60,000 nucleotides of DNA from Phoronis australis (lineage: Eukaryota; Phoronida; Phoronidae), in the NCBI GenBank assembly GCA_002633005.1, contig NMRA01000052.1, forward strand, positions 921,235 through 981,234, read 5' to 3'. Below are positions 1 through 12,000 of the stretch, piece by piece; the stretch's first letter is position 1; the number at the start of each line of letters is the position of its first letter. Below the pieces are notes generated by a model. The model was not told the origin of the DNA. It searched no databases and was given only the letters and a program-made list of their open reading frames with translations. The position numbers were made by a program, and so were the translations under genes.

Positions 1-83
1 AGAACCTGCCCGAGGATGGTTATATACACTGGTTCCTTGGTTACCATATGTTCAGGGCTGGCATGGTCAAGGAAATGGCTGAG
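1..83 (+). CDS. APAF1: APAF1 exon a (partial), helical region
   Basis: Reads NLPEDGYIHWFLGYHMFRAG and on to MVKEMAE, then a gtagtt donor. It aligns with the short YWYNFLAYHM segment of the APAF1 helical domain. The first two bases (ag) may be the splice acceptor itself or the end of a codon; the window edge prevents a decision. Confidence 0.8.
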
Positions 84-3000
84 GTAGTTCTTGGGTTACG
101 AGGGTGCATAGGCGCAGATCTAGGGATGTTCACTGTGCTCTGACTCCTTGTATTGCTACACTATAAGGCCCCATTTTGTGCTGTTTCGGGGTCTGTGCCT
201 GACACTGTGTTTTGAAACCACTGGGTGTGTAACAGGACGGTTAGCTTTCTTCCAATGGGTGACTGGAAACGGGTTTCATGGGTGTTTAGGCTATCACATC
301 ACTTTTTATTGCTATTGGAAAACCAGTTGCGATAAGTGTGTACTGTGATCTGAACCAAATCATTTTTGGAACATTTGGACACATATTAATGTAGAAATAG
401 AGGTAAGTGCAAGCAACCAAAATAGTGTGGCTGAGGTGTAGAATCTCATACTCATCTTGTATGGTGCTAATTTCTCAAAGAGAATCTCTGAAAATTGTTA
501 ATGAAAGTTTGATACTGAAAAAGCGTTTTTAACTGTCAGTACATACATGAAATAAAAATAGCACTTGAGTGTCTGTTATCTTAGATCTTTAACAAAAAAT
601 CAGAATTTCCTTTTTGATTAACCATTTGTCAACATAATTATTGCTTTTAAATAAGAGGGTTTAATTATCAAAGTGCCTTGCATCTGAATTATTTGACTCC
701 TCTTAAGTCAAACTATGTTTTTGTAGACCACTGAACATACTTGGTGTGTATTTAAGGTTTTCTTCAATCTCAAGTTTGTTGCCTCTAAAGTTCAAGTCAC
801 AGGCCCGTCTGATCTCATCTCAGATTACATCAAATACAGTGGAATACTTGACGAACAGGTAAGAATGAGACCAGGGGTTCATTTCCGATTCGTAATTTGG
901 GCTTTTGTGTTTCGATTAGTTGTATTACTTGACATCTGATAGGTTCCTAAGGTTACAATTAATTGAGTACAAGTTTTCATGTAATGTACTTAGCAAGACC
1001 AGAGCTTGTGAAGGGCCACAGGTAGTAAGTCAAAGTATAAAGGGGTATAATTTACATTATTTTATATCAAGATTCATGCAATTTTAATACTAGGGCATGT
1101 GGTAAAAACTGACAACTCATAGACCTTTTGTGTGCTACACTGCGGATACCTGCAGAGTTTTCCATTGTTGCTTAGTTTTTAATATGTTCAGTAGACTGAC
1201 AAAGACATTTGATTACTGTAGTAAAAATTCTCCAGTCTCTAACATTTGGAACACCAAATTTTAATCTGAATATAAACTTGGATGGACAGTATTTTTTTAA
1301 CATTTGGCGTAAGCGCCAACCTTGACCAAAGTAATTAATTTTTCAATGTTCCAAACTCGAGAGTTATATTTTTCAGCTTCATTCGTATTCACATAATTAT
1401 ATTTGAGTCTGTTTACATATGGTGATTATTACAGAATGCTCAACACAGAAAGGATTTCTTCAGGTTCATCAGTATTCACGCACACCTGTTTGTCGGACAG
1501 ACACCCGACATCATACAGCTCGGCTTGTCAGAGAAGACAGAGTCAGAAGTATACAAACAGGCCAAGACACTGGCCCTCAAGGATAAGAATGGCTTTTACT
1601 TAGACTGGTGGTACGTACTCGGAATGAAAGCACTCCCTGCACAGAGAACAAACAGCTCTATGTTCTGTTCTGGTGCTTTATGTTAACTCTTTCACTGACA
1701 TTTTTAGAACTGCATTTCCCTGTGCCAAATAAATTTTGAAGATATGCATGGATCTTAGATAATGTGCAATCACAAAATACGCTTTGAAACCTTTTTTTCG
1801 TGGTGGATTATTATGAAGCTTTCAAGGTAACTTGTGCACAAGTGTTTTATGATATTTTAACATTATGCCACCATGCAAGCATTTCTAGGTAGAGTATTCA
1901 AGATGTCTGGTGATAATTAAAAACACTTATTGGTCAATCAAGGGCTTTGGTTGAAATTTATACCTTGCCGGCCCTAGTACACAGTCTCACATCTGACATT
2001 TCAATCTTGAATCCTGAATCAGAATTATTTTGAATTCGAGTCAATTATCTCAACAATTGACATTTTAGATGCCGTTATATCAATCGTAGTTCGACAGGTA
2101 AGCGAAAAATTAAAATCCACTTTATTTGTTGGAGATTTTCTAAAGCTGTCTTCACGTCATCTGCCAATGTTGTTAAGCTGTTGTTATCTCCCTTGAGGGT
2201 TATCTGGTCAAGAAGGGAAAGTGTCCAATTCCCGATCAGTGCGTTTGGCAGTGACTGGGGAACTTGCAGTGGCAGTGAAAGAGTTAAAGTGTACAGTAAT
2301 AATTAAACTCTCCTTGCAAAACAAACAAAAAAAAGTGCCCATCATCGACAGCTGTTAAATGTGAAATATTGGCGAATATTTTTGTTTCTTCAAAACATGC
2401 TCAATGACTAAACATTGTTTCAGTTTTGGGTTATTTACTTTTATTGACAATTTCTACTTTTTATTGGTTAATGTTTTCCACTTTTTAGGTTATTGTAAGA
2501 AAATATGGAAGATTGAAAAATTTACTAGTGACTAGTTTCTGTTCCTAGCACGTGTCATTTTATCACTCGCCAAATTGCTTCGAACATTCAGCTTTTATCA
2601 TAGTTGGCGCCATCTTTACTTGTTTGTCTTAATTACGGTAAGAATTCTTCGGTGGAAAGATGAAATATCATTTTGTCAGATTTCTCAACAAAAATAATTT
2701 TGCAGGAAAATTAACTTACCTTTTAGCATGGTTTGTATGGCGTAGCTATTTACGAACAACATCAGGTAAAATTTCGATCATTTGCAACAACGGGGTCAGC
2801 CTCTGAAAAAGAAATATTGCAATTTTACCATTTTATTTTTGTCCCAAATTGAGGAATTTTTATTGTAATATCTTTCCGTTAAAACATTTTATTGCATGCC
2901 AGAGCATTTTGTGCATGTATCCTGATTGCTTCATTCCAGCAATAAAGAAATGGTGGGATCAGTTTTCCACCTGACATCAAAGCTTCACAAAGGTTCGGTG

Positions 3001-6000
3001 TTATGTGCACAGGGCTCTCCAGATGGCAAAACGCTTCTGTCGTGCGGAGATGACAATGCAATAAAGGTAAGCGTGGGGGGGTATTTGACATGCGGATATA
3101 TTTGTGTGACTGATATACTACGTGTTATACTGTAACTTAGGTCTTAGTCACTATCACATCAAATGTCGGAGCCAGTTTTGACGTCTTGATGGAATAGCCA
3201 AAGGACTGTGCAAACAGGCAGCTGTGGCAAAACACATGCGTCAAATGTGATGCTGCCATCCATAAGGTTCGTATTCAGATTGTACAACATCAGTTACGTC
3301 TCGAAATCATTTTGGGAACTACTTTGGGGTGACGGGGCCGTAAGATCTTGAAATGTGTGAAACTATTTACTACTCTAATATTATTTATGATGTCTGAACT
3401 CGTTAAATGACGAGAATTCTTTGTAGTTGTCGTACGCCAGTGTGGTGCAAATGAAGTCATTACTATTGCTAAAGCTGTACAAATACTTTCGGTAGTTGTG
3501 TAAATGAGTATTGTAATGAATCTTGAATTATTTTGTGAAGATTTAATATATGGACGAATTCAAAATATGGTCCGCTTAATTAGCTCATGAATTTGAGCCC
3601 CTATCTGTCAATTGACCCTTTAAGTCCGGTCTGCACGTCACGTGACCTAATGAACATATTAAGTTCAAGAAGATTTCTGCTCCCGACCGGGACTCAAACC
3701 CAGAACCTTCTGCTCTCCGTGCAGACACTCTAGCCACTGAGCCATTGGGACCACTGGTCAAACATAGAAATCCAATCTGACTTAGCAATGGGCATCATGC
3801 CCATAAAATCGTGAGTCTAAATATATATATAAATCTTAAACCATCGTGAAGTACAGATTACAAAAATTTTAAGTCTGGTCTGCATGCTAAGATAATCAAT
3901 GTTTCAAAAATCCGTTGTTCAACTTGTTTTAATGTGCAACTTTCAGATTTGTGACGCTCAGTCTGGTCATGAACTCATCAGTTACAATGACGCACACGAA
4001 GAACCAATCACGTGTTGTACATTCTCGCATGATGGCTCCAAGATCCTTTCCTCATCCGAGGACAATATGATCAAGATATTCACTGTTCCTCATCTGCTAA
4101 CCACCTCAGAGCAGACCATTTGTCGGAAGGGCTCCAGTAAAGAAGCCTCCCCTAGGGTAGGTATTCTCTTGTCTAATGGCTTAAGCAGGGCTCTGCAAAC
4201 TATGAACAACACTCTAGATGTGCCTAACAATTCTGTGCACCATGGAGATCTCCCTGTATTGTTAATTTTTTCTCATGTGGCGTTGATTGATTTATTATTT
4301 TGTGTTCAAGGTGAGGGTAGAGAGCTTCCGTTTCATGTTCTCGCAAGGTGACAACCCTGGACGTGAAGGTGAGGGAGGAAATGATGACAACGACGTGTGT
4401 GTCCTGCGCACGTTCGTTGGGCACAAAGCTGATGTACTGTGGTGCTGCTTCTCACACGACGACGCCATTGTCGCCTCATGTAGCTTGGACGGTGAGCTGA
4501 AATTGTGGGATGCCGTAAGCGGGCGTACGAAATTTGACCTCGTTGGACACACAGCAGGGGTTAAATCTTGCTGTTTCTCACATGACTCCAAGTTCCTGGC
4601 GAGCTGCTCATTCGATGGAACGCTGAAAATCTGGTCGGTGGCCGAGGGAAAGTGCAAGTATACTCACGATCAGGATGAAGGCTATGCCACCTGTTGTGCC
4701 TTCTACCCTGACTCGTATGACATTGCTGCTAGCGTTGACAATCGTATAATGGTAATCACAATTAATGAAGTGTGAATTTGTTTAGTAATTGCCTTTAGTT
4801 ATTGCTTTATTGTATTTTGGAAAATGCATTATTGCTGACGCTACAATTACAATAACTGCATCATCAACAGTATCACTGAGAGCAACTGTAGCTGGCTTCG
4901 TGTTTTTACCAGGCTCATGAAAAGTTAAGCCAATACTCAGCTCTTTAACAGAGCTGGAGGGCCATCGAATTGCTTGTCACTGATTTGTGAAATGGGCATA
5001 AACCAAATAATGGGAGAAATACTTGTTTCGTATGATAGTACTAACCGAATCGAATTCCCTTGACATATTTAGGGTACCGTGAGCGGTCTTACTGGTTATA
5101 TTTCACCTCTAACAAAAACGAATCAAATCGTCTGCCATCTTCTGCTCTTAGTTTTTGACTTAATGACATCATGTAGTGACCCGAATACCAGCCAATGAGC
5201 CCTGTGAATGCTTTAGTTCGCAAGTTCACCATTAGGTTCAAAAATGATAATGGCAGAGTGAGGAGCATATAGTAAGAAGTCGAATCATCGCGCTCTTTCG
5301 AACAGCTTGAAATTCATGAAGTTATATTTGCCATATTATTTCTGCAGATAAATGTGTTCATGCAACTGCAGTTTCGAAGTGTGCAGGTTAATATTTGATG
5401 TGCAATTCCAGTGTGATACGTTTGACTTTCAATCCTGTTTAAGGGTTGGTTTACTACTAAGTTGCACTGACTTATAGCATTTTTCCCTTGCATAGGTTTT
5501 CTCATCTATTCTTGAAATGCTGCAGTTTTTAATGGTTGGTTTTTGGTATTATTCTATCCTACAGGTACATGATATAGTGACAGGCAAGGTTGGCAAGACA
5601 TTTGCCGCACGCAAGTTGACTGCTATTCTTCATTTTGCCTTCTCACCAGATGGCAACTACGTCACTGCAGGGCTTTCAGATTATTCTGTGCAGGTATGTC
5701 AAGTTGGCCACAAACTGCTCCAGGTGTTTTTTTTATGCTGTTTACGAGGCCATATTGTGAACGTAAGAAACATTAATTATTTGTACTTGTCCATTGCAAA
5801 CAAGAGTTTTATAAACTACTTATTAGGTTAAGTCTAAACAGCATGATGATGTTTTGATTTCTTTGGAAACTTATGTACTTTGTAGAATATCTTTAGGTTG
5901 TTTTACATGTCATGTCATGGTTTAACGTGTTGCACTGAGTAGATTCCCTAACAAATTTTATGGGTATTGTGAAAGACTACACATTCAACTGAAATCATCA

Positions 6001-9000
6001 AGATACTGGTTTTCGTCCCAATTTCACTGCACAAAGGGAACCCCATTCATCTCACTGCCAGCCTTACTAGCAGTTAGGACTTCAAATCAAGTTATGCACT
6101 AGTGATACCATAAAAATTCTCCAGTTTGGGACAGGGAGAATGACTATTTTGGTCAAGGTCGCAGCTTGCATCAGATTTTGAAAATAACCTATATTCGCTG
6201 TTCAAATTGAAGAATAGCAATTAACGACATAAGCTCATTTGCCTCGATTTTGCGCACCCTGGGGATGTATGACAGTGTTGCATTTGTGGCTATTTTTGAC
6301 GATTTTAGACTCTGTTGATACGAAAGAACTTATTTGAGAAATACTGTGAATGTCAAAATCACCCACGTATCAATCTTTGGAATCAAGATAATTTGAATTC
6401 TGCTTGAACTTCAATGTACCGAATTTTGGAGATTATCCCAAACTGGAAAATTTTCCGCAAAAAATACAGAATAAATTTAAGATTATTTTCAGTTGTGTTT
6501 GTCAGTTTCATCTTGAGACACCCATTTTCAGAAGATGTTTCTATACTACGTAATGTCATCTTCAGGTATGGAAGACGAGCACTGCTCATCCCGTGTCTGT
6601 GTTGAAAGCTCACTGTGGTTGGGTCTACACGGTGGCTTTCTCAAGTGACGGCAAAAAGATCGTGTCGTCCTCCGATGATGGCACTGTCATAGTAAGTAGT
6701 CGCGAAATTTTTTTTGGAAATTATTCTCTGTTTGTAAGACCAATGGATGTAGTCTATTAAGATTGCGATGGTAAGGGAAATATTTTGAAACCGATTTTGT
6801 TTACATAGACATTGACTCACTCAAAATATAACACAGCTGAAACAGTGTGTCAGTAGCCAAGTAAATTAAATAAGAATCAAGCTGCGTCAGTGAGAACCTT
6901 TTGCCTTTGATGAATATGCAGGAAGTGTGGATAAAGCTGTCATTAGAAGGTTCCAGCTACGATTTCAAGGATGAAGAAACTTGAACCAAATCGGCAGCAT
7001 TCAGATGGATGCATTTTGACTGCCGACCTCAGTGGTGTCATTTTGACATAATAGATCATTCGTGTGACAAATTTCTCATAGTGGATTTTAGAATTTGGAG
7101 ATTGTACCATGATTAAAGTTAAATAATGAATATAATGCAGTCCAAGAGTTATTAAAATACAGCGTTTTATGACATCAGTAAGTGTACAGGTAGTATTTTA
7201 AAATACGTGTGCTCTGTTCCTAGGCATTTAGTAAGACAGGACTGGCATGCATATTTCAGGTTAACAACTAATGTGGCTGTTGTCGTAGAACACATAATAT
7301 GTATTTCAATGGCAAGTCTTGGTTTGTTTTGATTTTGCATTTATTAGAAGTCGTATTATTAAAGTTATGAAATATGAAATGTTAATACTTCTAATTTTCC
7401 ATGACCGCGTTATCTCGAGGGCAGTGTTTTTGGTGTATGACACCGTCTCAAATTAATGTTGATTAAACTTAAGAACATGTTTCGGCATTTATTAAAACAC
7501 CATCTTCAGAAGCATAAACAGTGGCCATCTTGCAAGTCAACAAGTAATGATACACAGGTGTTTCAATAAATGCCGAAACATGTCAAGCAGATTTAAATCC
7601 ACCGTTGTTTTTATCAACATATGCTGCTACTCGCTGCTATGGAGATCTCAAATTTATACAATTTTGAAGTTGCCGCTTTTTGGGCATCTGAAAGTATGCA
7701 CCTTCTCACTTCAATAGTTCAACGTGTTAGTCTGCCTGGCACTGGTTAGTGTAAAAATTGTGAGGTAGGATATCATGTCATCAATAAATAGCAATCATGT
7801 ACAAATTGAATTTTTGAAAAGTCAGTAAAGGTCAGTATGTTTGTAGTTAATGACTTAATTTTTCATGATATAGTCGACTTTTAGTATCAAACAAGTTGTG
7901 TCACATTTGACTATGTGCTAAGGGGAATGGGAAAAAAAGAATTCAGACTGCTTTTAAGTAGCTCTCCGGCAATTTCTGGTTGGCCCTCTATTGATGTTGC
8001 GTTGTAGATTTTTTCAGCAATGCTCGATAATTATAATTATTACTGTTGCATTTTAATCGTTATATTATCATTATTGTTGCGATTATTATTATTATTATTA
8101 TTATTATTATTGTTATTGTTATAGTTATGGGATGCTGAAAATATTCAAAGTTCTGACGTAATTGGTCTGAAGAGAGACTTTGACATCCAGTTCACCGAGG
8201 ATTCGTTTTTGCTGGTTGCCCCTGATAACAACAATCAGCTGAAGGTAGGGTGTCATTATGGTTGAAATTTCATAGTACGTGGAGTTTCAACTGAGCTTTC
8301 TGTGTTATTGGTGTTAACTCCCAAATGAGTGGAACCAAATCTCAACAAGTTTGACTGTCCTAGTGACCCGTTTTACTTTGTTCAAAATCATAGTTGAACT
8401 TTTCACAAAATTTTAAAGAATCTGTCACACCAAAGTCTCTCTCAAAACTTGTGACCACATAATAACGTCTTGATGATGGGCAGCTGTTGGCCAAGCAAAA
8501 GTCTCAAATGTGACTCTGTTCAACGAGGTCTTGTGTACAATACTTTGTCGGTTCTCATTTGATTTTTTAATTTTCAAACTCGTCCTGAAAAATATCTAGC
8601 TTAGGCTGCCTGTTAAGTGTTGTTATAACTACCTACTGTAATGCTGGAAACTTACTTTCCACTTTGCCATTTAGTTTATTTATTTGGTGTAAAATACATC
8701 ATCATGTATTGACATAATTAAGCATGGAGTTATGTACAAAATGCAAGTCCATGGATTTAGTTATGAAATTTATTATCGAGTGTATATCGACATTAAAAGT
8801 GCCCTTTACACCAATATCTTTCATTTTCTGTTGCATTAGTGTTTACGGTTTTTGAATTCAGAATATTTGAGTTATTTTACAACATTTCTCGTAACAATGT
8901 GGTACTGCTCTGGTTGGTGGTTTTATTATTAAGTTCTTCTGCAGGTGATTCAAGGTTATGATGGGAGAATCTGTGCCACGTCTCCTGCTGAAGCCTCCAG

Positions 9001-12000
9001 GGTGCGCTGTTGTGCCCTCTGTCCTGATCTCACTAAGGCAGCCTATGGCTGTGAAGATGGCACATTTAAGGTTAGCTTGTTCTTTGCTGGAATAAGTCCA
9101 TGCGCAATATGAAGTCGAAAGCCCCACAGGGAAAGTGTTGAGGGTGGGGGAAGAGCATGAGAGATGACGAGTCTGAGAATTTTTGTTTTAAAATGTCAGA
9201 CAAGTGTAATTTAGTTAAATGGAGAGAATACTAGGTTTTCCCTGTTGGGCTGTTAAGGGTGGGCTTCCAATTTGTTTCTCACTCACCGCTGATATTGCGT
9301 GGGCTTATCATAGAAAATTTCTGTGACACTTTCTCTACCGTTTGATATTTCCTGTTGTAACAAGGCTGCATTTCACCTCAGTTCAGCTGTCAATGTTGAT
9401 TTCTTAATGAAACACTTTGAGGTTTAAAAGCATTCTGATACTCATTTGAATCTGAGTTATTGCCAAATCAACTGGCAACTCAAGTCACAGACAATGCGCA
9501 CTTTCGAATTTGCAATTTTAGCTGAACTGTTTCCTTGAATCACTGCTGGTTGGATTTTCTTGTTCGAAAATGGAACAGAATCCTGGTCATGGTTGGGAAC
9601 ATTATGAGACTGGTTACAGAAGAGTAAAAAGGCCTAATTCAATTTTCATTTTTTAACCTGCTGAAAATGGCGAAATGTAGCTTACAGTTAGACAAGTAAA
9701 AATTTGTTTGACCCATAGAAAAATACGACAATCCTTGCTCTAGTGTCGTATGGTCACACTAAAATATGTGCAAAGTCTAAATCACGATGGATGCGATTCT
9801 TGGGAATCTGTTCATGATGGTACTATGTTATGGCCTCGAGTGGCAAACACAATAGAGTCCACATTAACAAATGAGTTATTGATATGTTTTTAATCAAAAT
9901 GCCAATGCGTCTTGAAACTTGGTATGCTGCTTTGCGGCTGCTTTGTTTTTTTTGCATATCTTGTTGCGAAAATCACACGTTATACATTGTCATGCATCTC
10001 TGTCTTCTGCAGGTGGTGCACTTTGATAATGACTACCAAATCACAAGCATCACAGATCATCCGGGTCATACTGATGCCGTGCGATGCTGTGTCTTCACCG
10101 AGGCAATATTAGTCAGCTGCTCTGATGATTGTACTTTGAGGGTAAATGCTTTAGATAGAGGAGGCAGTGTGGCTTAGTGTGATGGTGCCCGCCTTCTTTA
10201 CTCGAGGTCGTGGGTTTGAGTCCCACTGGGCCACACTGCTTGACCCTTGAGTCAGGTCTCTAGCTCCTCAGTTCGGTTTTAAGTATATATTAATAATTTA
10301 CACAAAAATATTTCCAGGTGATCAGTGCAATGGGCCAACATGCGTGGCCTGCAATATATGAAAATGCTTTACACGTAGTTAAAGAAGCAAGATTCAAATT
10401 CAGAGTTGGCCACGTTAGTGTGATTGGCTTTGGAACTGAATATGCCAAGTTCAACCCATGGCGAGCACCGTTGAATAGTGAAAACAACAATTGATAACTA
10501 ATGTAATAGTTAAATAATTGCTTGCTTATAATCTCCTTTTTAATTAGTGGCCTGTTTTGAATAATCTTTGAAAGAATGTAACATGTAAGTGTTTTTACTA
10601 GGCATGATTTTTACGGCAATCTATAGCTAGTGTATGCTTTCAGTCTTATTGTTTTGTGTCCTAAGGTGAGACTAGGAAGTGACTGTTAGTCCAGTCGTAA
10701 GATCACACGTTCACTGTGTGTTGTCACCTGACTGTTGAAGTCAACCTGTGACATGATCTATTCACAATTATAATTGTACTTTGATTGATTTCTTGAATAT
10801 CTATTTAAAGTCTGAAAGTATTGTCTATAAACCTGTCATCCATCAGAAACACAAATTTTTTAATATACCGGTAAATCATTTAGTGTAGTGGTCTTAGTGT
10901 AAAGTTGCTGTTTGGTTAAGTCAGCAGTCATGTTTTGCCGTGGATTTAATAGCTGATTTCTTTGACTGGTTTATAGCAAATGGAAATGATTTATTCAATG
11001 TAATTAGGTCACCGACCCCTTTTTACAGAAATAGACACACTCTGCAAACACACAGACACACACGTGTTGGTTTAGAAAATGCAAAGACTAGAAAAAACTT
11101 TAATTTGGTGACACTATTTTCAAGTTGCAGGAAATCAGTTGAAGCATAAACTTTTTTTTGGGTAATGTGCTGGTCTTATGCTGTGATGTCTTTTACAGTT
11201 CTATTAGTGAGAACCAGTGGTTATCCTCGAGTATGAGTTGTGGTTGTTTTCTATACAGTTATTTGAAGTGAATAATGTTTTATTGTTACTTATAGATTTT
11301 CCCTAAAGATGGCGATGTCATCGTATGTAAAGGTCACAAAATGGCTGTTCGAAAGTGCAGAGTTTTTGAAGGGGGTAAAAAGTTGCTCTCTGGCTCACTT
11401 GACGGAACTCTCAAGGTATGTACAGTACAAGCCGAAATGACCCAGAATTCCCCATCATGACAGCCGGGCAGAAGCTGAATTCATTGTCAGAGTAGTCTCC
11501 CCTGATGACCGAGAATGAAGGGGAATTAACAGGAAAGTTGGTGGGGTGGCTAAGCCACGCTGTAATCAGAATTTTGCTACCCTAATAGTTATTACTGGTA
11601 ATTTCTGCTGTTGTGAAGGGGGAACAGTACTTTGTCTGATTGCATTTGTCTTGTACTGTGCTTAGTTTAACCTTTCTTGTTTGATTTAAAAATCAATCAA
11701 GAAAAGAATGTAGGCTATGGTGATGTTTTGAGATGATTTTGAAAAAGTGTAGCATTGACCTTTTGAAATTGATAATTCCTGACATTATTTGGTGCATAAT
11801 CTTTAATTATTTGAATATTAAGTGCTTTACAATTTCTTCAAATACGCTCTTGTTAAAATACCAACTCCTAACGCCTGATGTCCCTTTAATTCTCTTCCTT
11901 GTGAAAATTGAGGGTAATTAATTTTCAATGAGGTAATAGTGTATTCCTGAGAGGACCTTATGGTACCAATTGTGAGCAATGTCTCGTCAAGGTGGAAATC

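Noticed and set aside
3585-3788. 67-residue - strand ORF with GSVARVSARRAEGSGFESRS
   Set aside because: Translation of the tRNA-like SINE head, not a protein.
10157-10240. Possible tRNA gene
   Set aside because: A and B boxes are present but the acceptor stem and anticodon arm do not fold as a tRNA, and the same unit with a common body recurs at 31689; it is a SINE.
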